Of a stretch of DNA of 64,000 bases, positions 8,822 through 17,423 are shown one piece after another. The notes beneath the pieces were generated by a model. The model saw nothing but the letters and a program-made list of their open reading frames with translations. It was not told where the DNA came from and did no database searches. The translations under genes were made by a program, and so were the position numbers. The DNA comes from Desulfarculaceae bacterium (lineage in GTDB: Bacteria > Desulfobacterota > Desulfarculia > Desulfarculales > Desulfarculaceae), in contig JAIPEN010000005.1 in assembly GCA_021737145.1 (NCBI GenBank), positions 1-64,000 on the forward strand. The letters are read 5' to 3'. Numbering within the stretch: position 1 is the first letter of the stretch; each line of letters opens with the position of its first letter.

Positions 8822-10104
8822 GAGCTCCGCGAGGACTCCAGCTTGGGATTGAAATAGCCGTGCTTGAGCGCCGGGAAACGACGCCCCAGCGCGGTTATCA
8901 TTTCCGGGATGCCCAGGCGCTCGGTCGGCGGCTCCAGGCCCAGGGCCTCCAAATACACCTCGGGGTCGATGTTGAGGTTGCGCCACTGGATCAGGTCCAG
9001 GCCGGTCTGCTCCACCGCGGCCGCGATGGCCTCGAACTCCTCGGGCCGGTCGGTGACCCCGGGCAGGGTGAGCAGGTTGAACGAGGCGTGGCCTCCGGCC
9101 TCCTTGACCACCTTCACCGACTCCAGGGCGTCGGCCAGGGACCATCCCCTGGGCTGGTAATAGGCCTCGTGGCGCTCGGGGATGAGACTGTTGAGCGACA
9201 CCCGGATGGAGCTGAGCCCCGCCTCCATGAGCCGCGAGACCACTCCGGGCAGCGAGCCGTTGGAGTTCAGGTTGATGGTGCCCTTGGGCTCCTTGGCCCG
9301 GATGAGCCGAATGGCATCCTCCAGCAGGCCGCCCTGGGTCAGGGGCTCGCCCTCGCAGCCCTGGCCGAAACTCACCAGGGGATCGCGGCCGGTGGCGAAA
9401 TGGTGCAGGGCCACCTCGGCCACCTCCTCGGGATAGGGGGTGAAGGCGATGCGCTCCTGGGTCACCGGGAACACGCCCTCGGGTTGGCTGGAGATGCAGC
9501 CCACGCAGGAGGCGTTGCAGGCCGCCGCGGTGGGCAGGGGGGCCTCCCAACGGCCCAGCATGAGGTTCCTGGCCGCCGGACAGCCGTAGCCCAGGGCGCA
9601 GTGCCCCAGATGCTGCATGAGGCGGTTGTCCGCGAAGCGCCGGAGCAGGCGCTGGGCCGAGGACTGCAAGCGCTGGGGCGGAGGAAAGCGCTCCGGGTCC
9701 TGGCGGGGCAGCTGGTCCACCCGAAGGGCGGTGGTGACCATGCGGCCCCGGGCGAAGCCCACCGCCGCGTAGGCGAACAGGGGCAGGTTGGGCGCGTCGG
9801 GCTGGCGGTCATAGGCGGCCCAAAGAGTGGCGGTGTGGGCCGGGGCCAAAAAGGCGGCCACCGCGCTCACCGAGCCTTCCCCTCCCTCGGGGTCGGCGGT
9901 TACCACCTCGAAGCCATTATCCTGGTTCACGCCCACCGGCCTGCGGCCCGGCAGCAAAAACAGCTCGCTGCCCGGCGGCAGGGGGATGCATTGGGCCTCG
10001 TCCACCGTTTCCCACCGCCCGCCGGCCGAGCCGGCCAGGCCCAGGCCCGGGTGGTCCAGGATGTTGCCGTCCTGGTCGGCGTACAGCAGGCGCACCGTGC
10101 TCAT
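8818..10104 (-). CDS. Radical SAM protein of unknown substrate
   Basis: A 428-residue protein with the radical SAM cluster motif C-x3-C-x2-C at Cys196, Cys200 and Cys203, placed unusually far from the N terminus. Residues 1-190 form a separate leader domain with two further cysteines (169, 175) close to the motif. The barrel region follows (FGQGCEGEPL, INLNSNGS, IRVSLNS). Such GE-type motifs match molybdenum-cofactor/PqqE-like radical SAM architectures in general, but no specific family is recognised. It stands alone, convergent with the RND operon, with its stop codon in the intergenic element. Confidence 0.75.
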   Translation of the reverse strand: MSTVRLLYADQDGNILDHPGLGLAGSAGGRWETVDEAQCIPLPPGSELFLLPGRRPVGVNQDNGFEVVTADPEGGEGSVSAVAAFLAPAHTATLWAAYDRQPDAPNLPLFAYAAVGFARGRMVTTALRVDQLPRQDPERFPPPQRLQSSAQRLLRRFADNRLMQHLGHCALGYGCPAARNLMLGRWEAPLPTAAACNASCVGCISSQPEGVFPVTQERIAFTPYPEEVAEVALHHFATGRDPLVSFGQGCEGEPLTQGGLLEDAIRLIRAKEPKGTINLNSNGSLPGVVSRLMEAGLSSIRVSLNSLIPERHEAYYQPRGWSLADALESVKVVKEAGGHASFNLLTLPGVTDRPEEFEAIAAAVEQTGLDLIQWRNLNIDPEVYLEALGLEPPTERLGIPEMITALGRRFPALKHGYFNPKLESSRSS

Positions 10105-10208
10105 GGAATGACTCCGAGGTTGGGTATGGTGCCTTGTTTAACACGCCGCCCGCTCCCCGGCAAGGCGGGCGCTTGTTAGGGCGGTTCCGCCGTGATAAAA
10201 GCGAGCAC

Positions 10209-11381
10209 ATGAAGCGTTGCTGGGATGCCATAGTGGTGGGCCTGGGGCCGGCCGGGGCGGCCGCGGCCTGCGAGCTGGCCGAGGCCGGCCGGCGGGTGCT
10301 AGTGCTGGACGGAGCCCCGGCGCGGGCCAAGCCCTGCGGCGGGTGTCTGTCGGACAGGGGCCTGGAGGCCCTGGCCTGGCTGGAGCCGCCGGCCTGGCTG
10401 CGCGAGCATCCGGTGCGCCGGCTGTGGATCGGCTTTCCGGGCAAATCCGCGGCGCAATATGTCTCTCCCCGGGTGGGGGCCTGGCTGGTGGAGAGGGCCC
10501 GCCTGGACGCCTGGCTGGCCGGCCGGGCCCGCCAGGCCGGGGCCGAGGTGCTGCCCGCGCGGGCGAGCCGCCTGAGCCGCGAGAACGGCCTTTGGCAAGC
10601 CCGGGGCAAGGACGGCGCTTGGCGGGCGCCCTGGCTGGTGTTGGCTTCCGGGGCGGGAGCGCGCCTGGCCGACGCCCTGCCGGGCCTGGAGCCGGGGCAG
10701 TGGCGTTTCGCCGCCCTGGTGAGCGAGCGTCCTTTGCCGCCTGGGATGGAGCCCTATCTGCGCGACGCCGGCCTGCTGGAGCTGGGCGGGGTGGCCGGGG
10801 GCTATGGCTGGGCATTCGGGCGGGGCGGTGTGCTCAACCTGGGCATCGCCGGACTGCTGGGCCGGGACCAGGGAGGCCCCGGCGGACTGCACCGCCGCAT
10901 GGAGGCCTTCACCCGGCGCCTGGGCCTGGAGCCCATGGGCGCACCCCGGGGGGCCATGATCCCCTGCCCCCACCGCCGCCGCCTGGTGCTGGCCCAGGGG
11001 CGGGCCGCCCTGGTGGGCGACGCGGCCGGATTGGCCGATCCGGTGTTGGGCGAGGGCATCGCCCAGGCCGTGGCCAGCGGACGCATGGCCGCCCGGGCCA
11101 TATTGGCCGGCGATCTGGGACTGTATCAAAAACGGGCCGAGGCAACCCTTCTCAGGGACCACCACCACGCCCGCCTGCTGGCCCGGCTCATCTACCGCTT
11201 CCCGGCCGCTTTTCACGGCCTGGCCCGCCGCCGCCCAGGCGGGGTGGAGCTGGGCTTCAACTGGCTGCGGGGAGAGCTGGCCCCGGTAGACATGTGGGGG
11301 GCCCTGGCGCGGGGATTTTTGGGCCGCGCGCCCCGGCTTGCGCGCTTTCCCGGGGCATACTATAGTTCACCTCTGGATTAG
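10209..11381 (+). CDS. FAD-dependent oxidoreductase, geranylgeranyl reductase family
   Basis: A 390-residue flavoprotein. The Rossmann FAD motif VVGLGPAGAAAACELAEAG is at residues 9-28, a KPCGGCLS segment typical of geranylgeranyl-reductase-like proteins is near 41-48, and the second FAD motif ALVGDAAGLADPVLGEGI is near residue 270. The family reduces isoprenoid chains of lipids or quinones. I use ATG 10209, where homology begins, rather than an upstream in-frame start at 10134 that would add 25 low-complexity residues. It precedes the ftsB-like gene by 19 bases. Confidence 0.85.
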   Translation: MKRCWDAIVVGLGPAGAAAACELAEAGRRVLVLDGAPARAKPCGGCLSDRGLEALAWLEPPAWLREHPVRRLWIGFPGKSAAQYVSPRVGAWLVERARLDAWLAGRARQAGAEVLPARASRLSRENGLWQARGKDGAWRAPWLVLASGAGARLADALPGLEPGQWRFAALVSERPLPPGMEPYLRDAGLLELGGVAGGYGWAFGRGGVLNLGIAGLLGRDQGGPGGLHRRMEAFTRRLGLEPMGAPRGAMIPCPHRRRLVLAQGRAALVGDAAGLADPVLGEGIAQAVASGRMAARAILAGDLGLYQKRAEATLLRDHHHARLLARLIYRFPAAFHGLARRRPGGVELGFNWLRGELAPVDMWGALARGFLGRAPRLARFPGAYYSSPLD

Positions 11382-11400
11382 ACCTTGGCGGGAGAGGGAA

Positions 11401-11712
11401 ATGGCCTCCAAGCAGCGCGCCCGCTATTGGTGGCCCATAATCCTGGCTGCGGTTATCGTCCTTTGCGGCCTGGTCATCTATAGAGGAGCGGCCAACCTGT
11501 CCAAGCTGAGGGCCGAGTTGGAGCAGGCTCAGCAGGCCAACCAGCGCCTGGACAGCGACAACCGGGCCCTTTACCGCCAGGTGCAGCGCCTGAGGCAGGA
11601 CAAGGCCGCCCTGGAGCGGGCCGCCCGCCGCGAGATGGGCCTGGTGGGCGACGACGAGATTATCTACACCACCCCCGGCAAGACCCCGCCCGAGGGTGGC
11701 GCTCAAAAATAG
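11401..11712 (+). CDS. FtsB/DivIC-like septum formation initiator
   Basis: A 103-residue bitopic protein: short basic N terminus, one membrane helix (about 9-28), then a coiled coil (about 30-75) rich in Leu/Glu/Gln, then a short tail. Length, topology and the LRQDKAALERAARREMGLV segment fit the FtsB/DivIC family, which bridges FtsL and FtsQ in the divisome. GGGAGAGGG precedes the ATG at 11401. It lies between the flavoprotein gene and efp and is likely co-transcribed with efp. Confidence 0.8.
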   Translation: MASKQRARYWWPIILAAVIVLCGLVIYRGAANLSKLRAELEQAQQANQRLDSDNRALYRQVQRLRQDKAALERAARREMGLVGDDEIIYTTPGKTPPEGGAQK

Positions 11713-11731
11713 AGTATTTCCGGAGGATTTC

Positions 11732-12289
11732 ATGTACAGCACGGCAGAGTTTCGCCGCGGTTTGAAAATCGAGATCGACGGCAAGCCCTTCACCATCGTG
11801 GAGTTTCAGCACGTCAAGCCCGGCAAGGGCGGAGCCTTCGTGCGCACCAAGCTCAAGAACCTGGAGACCGGCCAGGTGCTGGAGCAGACCTTCCGCTCCG
11901 GCGCCAAAGTGGACATCCCGGACCTGGAAGAGAAGAACACCCAGTACCTGTATCAGGACGGCGACCAGTACGTGTTCATGGACAACGACACTTATGACCA
12001 GCTGTTCATCGTAGAGGAGTACCTGGGCGAGGCGGTGAGCTTCTTCAAGCCCAACATCGAGGTGAACGTGCTGTTCTTCAACGGCAAGCCCATCGGGGTG
12101 GATCTGCCCATCACCGTGGAGCTGGAGGTCACCGAAACCGAGCCCGGAGTCAAGGGCGACACCGCCACCGGCGCCACCAAGGCGGCCACCCTGGAATCGG
12201 GGCTCACCGTGCAGGTGCCCCTGTTCATCGAGCAGGGCGACGTATTGAAAATCGACACCCGCAGCGGAGATTATCTGGAACGTGCCTGA
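11732..12289 (+). CDS. efp: Elongation factor P
   Basis: A 185-residue protein with the three beta-barrel domains of EF-P: KOW-like N domain, central OB domain and C-terminal OB domain. It relieves ribosome stalling at polyproline. The tip loop reads KPGKGGAF, with Lys32 at the position that receives a modification in many bacteria; a KamA-family enzyme is encoded at 17424 in this window. The C-terminal signature (DVLKIDTRSGDYLERA) is intact. CGGAGGA precedes ATG 11732; an in-frame start at 11696 is rejected because it would extend into the ftsB-like gene with no conserved sequence. Confidence 0.95.
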   Translation: MYSTAEFRRGLKIEIDGKPFTIVEFQHVKPGKGGAFVRTKLKNLETGQVLEQTFRSGAKVDIPDLEEKNTQYLYQDGDQYVFMDNDTYDQLFIVEEYLGEAVSFFKPNIEVNVLFFNGKPIGVDLPITVELEVTETEPGVKGDTATGATKAATLESGLTVQVPLFIEQGDVLKIDTRSGDYLERA

Positions 12290-13340
12290 GAATTTCGCCC
12301 CATACTTCACGGCCACGGGCATAGGCACCCTGCCCCACCCGGACCCGGCCCAGGCCGTGGCCGACGTGCTGGGCCGCCTGGAGCAGATGCCCTATTGGCC
12401 CCAGCTGCCCCAGCGGAACCCCTGCGAGGACATGGCCCCCCAGTACGTCTCGGCCCTGGCCCCCCTGGTCAGCGGCCAGGCCGGATCGCGCCAGGTCCGG
12501 GCCTTTGGCGGCCTGGCCCGCGAGGAGGCGCTGGCCGCCTTTTACGAGCGCCTGATGAGCGATCCCCTGGAGAGCTTCGCGCCCGACCCGGCCTGCGCGG
12601 CGGGCTGGCCGGTGTTCCTGGAGGCCATCGGCGCGGCCCGGGGCGACCAATATCCCTGGCTCAAGGGCCACGTCACCGGCCCGGTGACCATGTGCCTGGC
12701 CGTGCCCGGCGATGACGGCAAATCGTTGCTCTATGACGACGAGGCGGCCGAGGCCGTGGCCCGGGGCCTGGGAGCGGCGGCCGGAGCCCAGGCGGCGGAG
12801 CTGGCCTCCCTGGGGCGGAAGGCCATGATCTTCATCGACGAGCCGGCCCTGTCCGGTTTCGGCAGCGCCTTCACCCCGGTGAGCCGGGAGACGGTGCTGG
12901 GCCTGCTGGGCGCCTGCATGGAAGAGGCCCGGACCCGCTGCGACGTGGTTTTGGGGGTGCACTGCTGCGGCAACACCGACTGGTCCCTGCTGGTGGATTC
13001 CGGGGCGGACGTGATCAACCTGGATTCCGAAGGCTACGGCGACCACCTGCTGCTCTATCCCGAGTCGGTGGACACCCTGCTGGCCCGGGGCGGGGCCGTG
13101 GCCTGGGGCGCGGTGCCCACCCTGGAGTACAAGGGCAGCGAGACCGCCGAGGGCCTGTGGGACGGGCTGCGCGCCCTGCTCAAAGGGTTCGAGGAAAAGG
13201 GCCTGGCCAAGGAGCGCCTGGCCAGCCAGTCCCTGGTCTCCCCGGCCTGCGGCATGGGCTCCATGAAGATGGAGCAGTCCCTGGCCATCCTGGACCTGAC
13301 CGTGGGGGTTGGCCGCCTGGCCCGGGAGCAGTACCTCTAG
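12282..13340 (+). CDS. Core MetE-like / cobalamin-independent methyltransferase homologue
   Basis: A 352-residue TIM-barrel protein resembling the C-terminal catalytic half of MetE (about 340-350 residues) without the N-terminal half. It shows GIGTLPHPDP at the start, GHVTGPVT, a zinc-site HCCGN near residue 228 and the C-terminal SPACGMGS cysteine. Such short forms in archaea and some anaerobes methylate homocysteine from a corrinoid protein rather than from methyl-folate. The start is a GTG that overlaps the end of efp, since the conserved N terminus begins only nine codons later. A terminator follows. The methyl donor is inferred, not shown. Confidence 0.7.
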   Translation: MPENFAPYFTATGIGTLPHPDPAQAVADVLGRLEQMPYWPQLPQRNPCEDMAPQYVSALAPLVSGQAGSRQVRAFGGLAREEALAAFYERLMSDPLESFAPDPACAAGWPVFLEAIGAARGDQYPWLKGHVTGPVTMCLAVPGDDGKSLLYDDEAAEAVARGLGAAAGAQAAELASLGRKAMIFIDEPALSGFGSAFTPVSRETVLGLLGACMEEARTRCDVVLGVHCCGNTDWSLLVDSGADVINLDSEGYGDHLLLYPESVDTLLARGGAVAWGAVPTLEYKGSETAEGLWDGLRALLKGFEEKGLAKERLASQSLVSPACGMGSMKMEQSLAILDLTVGVGRLAREQYL

Positions 13341-13369
13341 GAAGCCGGCTTACGCCTAAAAAATTCGCG

Positions 13370-13407
13370 GAGCCGCTCCAGCCAATTGGCCGGAGCGGCT
13401 CTTTTTT
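13370..13407 (+). terminator. Rho-independent terminator
   Basis: A 10-bp stem (13370-13379 with 13392-13401) and 12-base loop are followed by six Ts. It lies 30 bases after the MetE-like gene and ends the plus-strand ftsB-efp-metE-like unit before the convergent glnS. Confidence 0.9.
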
Positions 13408-13481
13408 GCTTGGGGGCGCGGGGCCAGCGGCGGCCGATGGGCGCCTGGCGGCACACGATGCGGCGGGGGGCCACCTCGGGG

Positions 13482-15236
13482 CTAGCCCTTGTTTTTCTGC
13501 TGCTTCTTTTTCTTCTTGGCCGCGCGGGCTTGGGCGGCGGCCTCGCGTTTCGCCGCCTCCACGATCTTGGCCCAGGAGTCCCTCAGGGTCACGATGCGGT
13601 TGAACACCGGCTTGCCGGGCGCGCTGTCGGCGGGGTCCACGTAAAAGTAGCCCTTGCGCTCGAACTGGTAGCGGGTGTCCGGCTCGGCCTCGGCCAGCAC
13701 CGGCTCCAGCACCGCGCCCGGCATGTCCACCCGGGACTCGGGGTTCAAGAACTCCTTGTAGTCGCGGGTCTTGTCCGCGTCCGGGTTGGGCACGGTGAAC
13801 AAACGGTCGTAGAGGCGCACCGTGGCCGGCACCCCGTGGCGGGCCGAGACCCAGTGCAGGGTGCCCTTGACCTTGCGGCCGTCCGGGGCGTCGCCGCCCT
13901 TGGTGGCCGGATCATAGGTGCAGCGCAGCTCCACGATGTTGCCGTCCGCGTCCTTGATCACCTCGTCGCAGGTGATGAAGTAGGCCCACCTGAGGCGCAC
14001 CTCCCGGCCGGGAGCCAGGCGCCAGAACTTCTTGGCCGGCACCTCCATGAAGTCGTCCCGCTCGACCAACAGCTCGCGGCAGAAGGGCACCTTGCGGCTG
14101 CCCATGGCCGGGGGATCGTCCGGGAAGAAGGGAGCCTCGAAAAACTCCTCCTGATCCTCGGGGTAGTTGGTGAGCACCACCTTGATTGGGTCCAGCACGC
14201 CCATGACCCGGGGAACCTTGGGGTTCAGATCGTCGCGCACCGCCTTTTCCAGCCAGTACATGTCGATCCAGGACTCTTTTTTGCCCACCCCGATGCGCTC
14301 GCAGAACAGGCGGACCGAGGCGGGGGTGAAGCCCCGGCGGCGCATGCCCCGGATGGTGAGCATGCGCGGGTCGTCCCAGCCGTCCACGTGGCCGTCCTTG
14401 ACCAGCTCCAGCAGCTTGCGCTTGGACATCACCGCGAACTCCAGGTTGAGCCGGGCGAACTCGATCTGCTGGGGATGGTAGACCTCCAGCTGGTTCAGGA
14501 CCCAGTCGTACAGGGCGCGGTTGTCCTCGAACTCCAGGGTGCAGATGGAGTGGGTGATCTGCTCGATGGAGTCGGAGATGCAGTGGGTGAAGTCGTACAT
14601 GGGGTAGATGCACCACTTGTCCCCGGTGCGGTGATGGATCACCCGCCGAATGCGGTACAAGGTGGGGTCGCGCATCACCAGGTTGGGATGGGCCATGTCG
14701 ATCTTGGCCCTGAGCACCCGCGATCCGTCCGGGAACTGGCCGTCCTTCATGCCCGTGAACAGCTCCAGGTTCTCCTCCACCGAGCGGCCGCGATAGGGGC
14801 TGTCCTTGCCCGGCTCGGTCAGGGTGCCCCGGTGGGCCCGGATCTCCTCGGCGCTCAGGTCGTCCACATAGGCCTTGCCGCCGCGGATGAGCTTGAGGGC
14901 GAACTCGTAGAGCTGGTCGAAGTAGTTGGAGGCGTAGTAGAGATGCTCGCCCCAGTCAAAGCCCAGCCAGCGCACATCGTCCATGATGGAGTCGATGTAC
15001 TCCTGCTCCTCCTTGGCCGGGTTGGTGTCGTCGAAGCGCAAATGACAGCGGCCCTGGTAGTCGCGGGCCAGGCCGAAGTTCAGGCAGATGCTCTTGGCAT
15101 GACCGATGTGCAGATAGCCGTTGGGCTCGGGCGGAAAGCGGGTGACCACCCGGCCGTCGAAGCGGCCGTTCTTGTTGTGCTCATCGATGATATTGCGGAT
15201 GAAATTGGTAGGAGCGGGGGTTTCGGCCGCGGCCAT
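13482..15236 (-). CDS. glnS: Glutaminyl-tRNA synthetase
   Basis: A 584-residue class I synthetase that charges tRNA-Gln. The HIGH signature is at 43-46 within [12 protein letters not shown] and the KMSKS equivalent is VMSKRKL near residue 268. The anticodon-binding beta-barrel domain occupies the last third ([22 protein letters not shown]). The C terminus ends in a lysine-rich tail ([11 protein letters not shown]) beyond the catalytic fold. Many Desulfobacterota make Gln-tRNA by the GatCAB amidotransferase route, so a GlnRS gene here probably has a history of transfer; this is inference. Confidence 0.95.
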   Translation of the reverse strand: MAAAETPAPTNFIRNIIDEHNKNGRFDGRVVTRFPPEPNGYLHIGHAKSICLNFGLARDYQGRCHLRFDDTNPAKEEQEYIDSIMDDVRWLGFDWGEHLYYASNYFDQLYEFALKLIRGGKAYVDDLSAEEIRAHRGTLTEPGKDSPYRGRSVEENLELFTGMKDGQFPDGSRVLRAKIDMAHPNLVMRDPTLYRIRRVIHHRTGDKWCIYPMYDFTHCISDSIEQITHSICTLEFEDNRALYDWVLNQLEVYHPQQIEFARLNLEFAVMSKRKLLELVKDGHVDGWDDPRMLTIRGMRRRGFTPASVRLFCERIGVGKKESWIDMYWLEKAVRDDLNPKVPRVMGVLDPIKVVLTNYPEDQEEFFEAPFFPDDPPAMGSRKVPFCRELLVERDDFMEVPAKKFWRLAPGREVRLRWAYFITCDEVIKDADGNIVELRCTYDPATKGGDAPDGRKVKGTLHWVSARHGVPATVRLYDRLFTVPNPDADKTRDYKEFLNPESRVDMPGAVLEPVLAEAEPDTRYQFERKGYFYVDPADSAPGKPVFNRIVTLRDSWAKIVEAAKREAAAQARAAKKKKKQQKNKG

Positions 15237-15264
15237 CTTGGGGCTCCCTTTCTGGGTTTAGTCA

Positions 15265-15301
15265 CACGGAGCCGTGGCGCACGGGCTCCGTGGCATTTTT
15301 T
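15265..15301 (+). terminator. Hairpin plus T-run facing the plus strand, in the glnS leader
   Basis: A 9-bp stem (15265-15273 with 15284-15292) is followed by GCATTTTTT. On the plus strand it looks like an intrinsic terminator, but no plus-strand gene ends here. On the minus strand it lies in the untranslated leader of glnS as a hairpin without T-run. It may stop antisense transcription or shape the glnS leader. Confidence 0.4.
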
Positions 15302-15380
15302 AACACGTGACCGGGCAAAAGGCCACCGGCCATAAAAGAACAATCCCTAAGCTGTGATGGATGTGTGGACGAGTAGGCGG

Positions 15381-15629
15381 CTAGGCCGCCTGTTGGTCGT
15401 AGCGGCCCTGCAGGCGCAGCCAGAAGTTCACGGCCAAGCCGTAGTGCTGGGCCAGCTTGTGGGCCAGGGCCAGGGACATGGAAGCCTCGCCGGAGATGAC
15501 CCGCCGGAGCATGTCCAAAGGCACCCCCAGCGTGGCGGCCAGGCCGTTGAGGGTCTCGCGGCGCGGGACCATGAACTGGTCCAGCAACACGTCCCCTGGA
15601 TGCATCGGCTCGGGCTCGTTCCGGATCAT
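15381..15629 (-). CDS. HigA-family antitoxin-like HTH protein (no toxin seen)
   Basis: An 82-residue protein with the HigA pattern: HPGDVLLDQFMVP near the start, then an XRE-type helix-turn-helix (LNGLAATLGVPLDMLRRVISGE) and SLALAHKLAQHYG, ending in NFWLRLQGRYDQ. AAGAGGAG precedes ATG 15629; a TTG 33 bases upstream is rejected. HigA normally represses its own operon and neutralises the HigB mRNA interferase. No HigB gene is visible upstream or downstream, so it is an orphan antitoxin or a stand-alone regulator. Confidence 0.85.
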   Translation of the reverse strand: MIRNEPEPMHPGDVLLDQFMVPRRETLNGLAATLGVPLDMLRRVISGEASMSLALAHKLAQHYGLAVNFWLRLQGRYDQQAA

Positions 15630-15652
15630 GACTAGTACTCCTCTTAATAATA

Positions 15653-15682
15653 AATATACCAAATATTGTGGCTACCCGGCAA
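15653..15682 (-). promoter_or_regulatory. Promoter of the higA-like gene
   Basis: On the minus strand TTGCCG and TATATT are 18 bases apart and lie about 25 bases upstream of the start codon, inside a markedly AT-rich patch. The match is moderate. Confidence 0.5.
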
Positions 15683-15814
15683 GCAAATACTACATGTCGC
15701 GTTTTTGGCGTTTTTTCAGGTGGTTGTCCGGTCGGATCGCGGAAAGGCCCCATGGGGTCTGGGCCTGGCGCGGAGGCCGCTGGCGGCGGGCCTTGGAGGC
15801 CGGCGTCTGGGAGC

Positions 15815-16456
15815 CTATTGCTGGCCGTAGGTTTCGAACTTGGCCAGCACCTTGGCCATCTGTTGGCGGCTGAGAATCTTGGGGTCGCCCACCGCCTTGG
15901 CCTGGTAATAGACCCGCGCGGCGAACTCCACCTCCTCGGCCACGGCAAAGGCCCGGGTCAGGCTGGGCCCCACTGCCACCAGGCCATGGTTGGCCAACAG
16001 GGCCGCGTTGTAGCCCCGCATGGTCTTGACCACCGCCGCGGCCAGCTCCGGGGTGCCGTAGGTGTGATAGGGCGCCAGGGGAACCTTGGGCCCGGCGAAG
16101 CCCACCAGGTAATGGGCCGGAGGCAGCTCCCAGCCCAGGCAGGCCAGGGTGGTGGCATAGGGCGAGTGGGTGTGCACCACCGCCATGGCCTCGGGCCGCT
16201 CGCGGTACAGGGAAAGGTGGAATCCCAGCTCGCTGGAGGGGCGGCCGGGGCCATCCGCCTGCTTGCCCTCCAGGTCCACCAGCACCACCTGACCCGGAGT
16301 CATCTCCAGGTAGTCCACCCCGCTGGGGGTGATGGCCGCCAGGGTCCGCGCCTGGTTGAGCAGGCTGATGTTGCCGCCCGAGCCGGTGGTCAATCCGCCC
16401 GCCACCATCTTGCGTCCGAACTCGGTCACCAGCTTTCTTTCCCTGAGCATGCGCAT
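15815..16456 (-). CDS. Class II aldolase (fuculose-phosphate aldolase-like)
   Basis: A 213-residue zinc-dependent aldolase of the AraD/FucA family. All four metal/catalytic positions are visible: Glu76 (SSE), His95 and His97 (HTHSPYA) and His157 (ANHG). The phosphate-binding GGNIS (28-31) and TPSG segments are intact. The family splits or epimerises sugar phosphates such as fuculose-1-phosphate or ribulose phosphates, and some members act on methylthio-sugar phosphates. No sugar pathway gene is adjacent, so the substrate is open. Confidence 0.85.
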   Translation of the reverse strand: MRMLRERKLVTEFGRKMVAGGLTTGSGGNISLLNQARTLAAITPSGVDYLEMTPGQVVLVDLEGKQADGPGRPSSELGFHLSLYRERPEAMAVVHTHSPYATTLACLGWELPPAHYLVGFAGPKVPLAPYHTYGTPELAAAVVKTMRGYNAALLANHGLVAVGPSLTRAFAVAEEVEFAARVYYQAKAVGDPKILSRQQMAKVLAKFETYGQQ

Positions 16457-16556
16457 GCGGCTCCTCCTTGGCCCGTGAGGCCCTAATATAGCACGCCCCG
16501 CCAGCCAGGGGGCCGAGCCGGGGCGCGCAAAGGCCTTGCCCTGGGCAGGGGCGGGA

Positions 16557-16838
16557 CTAGTGGGCGAATACCTTCTCGGCCAGGGCGAAAATCTCTTCCA
16601 CCTTGCGGCCGGTTGCCTCCACCTGGGGGATGCGCTTGTCCCAGGTGTCTTCCAGGGGCGACTCCCGCTTGATGGCCCCCAGCTCGTTGCGGAACTCGTC
16701 CTTGGCCTTCATCAGGTCCAGGATGATCTTTTTTTGCTTGGGGTCGTCGCCAGCCTTGTCCTGGAACTTCTTGATCTCCACGTCCCAGGTTTTGATTTTC
16801 TCTTCCATCTGGTTTTCAGAATCCGTCTCGTCAGGCAT
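16557..16838 (-). CDS. Small charged helical protein, unknown function
   Basis: A 93-residue acidic, Lys/Glu-rich protein predicted to be mostly helical, with no cysteines, signal peptide or membrane segment. The start at 16838 (MPDETDSEN) is chosen because GGAGGGAG lies just upstream; a longer form starting at 16901 would add 21 unconserved-looking residues. Stretches such as EEKIKTWDVEIKKF and KVEEIFALAEKVF suggest a coiled-coil bundle. Similar small proteins in Desulfobacterota are uncharacterised. It stands alone. Confidence 0.65.
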   Translation of the reverse strand: MPDETDSENQMEEKIKTWDVEIKKFQDKAGDDPKQKKIILDLMKAKDEFRNELGAIKRESPLEDTWDKRIPQVEATGRKVEEIFALAEKVFAH

Positions 16839-17423
16839 GAAAGCTCCCTCCGCATGGTTAGGTTGTGGCGGCCGGGATCGGGGCACTGCGCCAGATTTCA
16901 CACTAAAGCCATGGCCCGGCTAGGCCCATAGGCATATTTAGTTTATTTACCTAAGAAAATTTTGCAGGCCCTTCCCGCCCCACCTCCCTGGGTGGCTTTT
17001 TTGTGCGCCATCTCCATGGCCCGGCCGCGCCCGGCGGGGATACAACCAGGGGCATGATTAAACCTTTATCGTCATTCATCACAATTTTGTCGTTGCTCTT
17101 AACGGCAGGATTTGTTATATCTTGGCGGTCTAAGTCTTCGGCGCAGGTGCTGGCAGAGCCGTGTGGAGCTTATCCACGGCCAGCCGGGCCAAGCGCCAAT
17201 CGCTTACAGGCTGACGCTTCGCGGCCCCTCCCGGGGCGGGGTCCACCCCTGCCTCGGAGCGGTGCACGGCCACCCCGTTTTATCGGGGCGAGCGCACCGG
17301 CCTGCCCAAGCGGGGAAGACCACGGACCCGGGCCGGAAAGCCCGGCCCTGGCGGCACTCTTTACAATGCGACTCACGCGGCCGCTCCCGCCGCCGACGGC
17401 CCATCAAGAATGTGCAAACTGTT
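16839..17423. other. Divergent intergenic region and long structured leader of the KamA gene
   Basis: No credible gene is present. Near 16980-17002 a short 5-bp stem followed by six Ts resembles a weak plus-strand terminator with no gene before it. From about 17128 the region would be the 5' leader of the KamA-family gene, nearly 300 bases long, and it holds several consecutive hairpins: 17238-17249, 17273-17288 and 17328-17345. I could not match it to tmRNA, RNase P, SRP or 6S RNA by eye. Confidence 0.45.
17093..17121 (+). promoter_or_regulatory. Possible promoter for the KamA-family gene
   Basis: TTGCTC and TATATC are separated by exactly 17 bases in the only AT-rich patch upstream of the gene. 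The match is moderate. It would give a leader of about 296 bases. Confidence 0.45.

Noticed and set aside
13386-15335. A 649-codon plus-strand open frame over glnS
   Set aside because: Shadow of the glnS coding strand; glnS has clear synthetase motifs.
17128-17420. tmRNA, RNase P RNA, SRP RNA or 6S RNA
   Set aside because: None of the diagnostic conserved segments of these RNAs could be found by eye in this stretch.
17112-17423. 104-residue N-terminal extension of the KamA protein
   Set aside because: Arg/Pro-rich translation without similarity to the family; the stretch is better explained as a structured leader.
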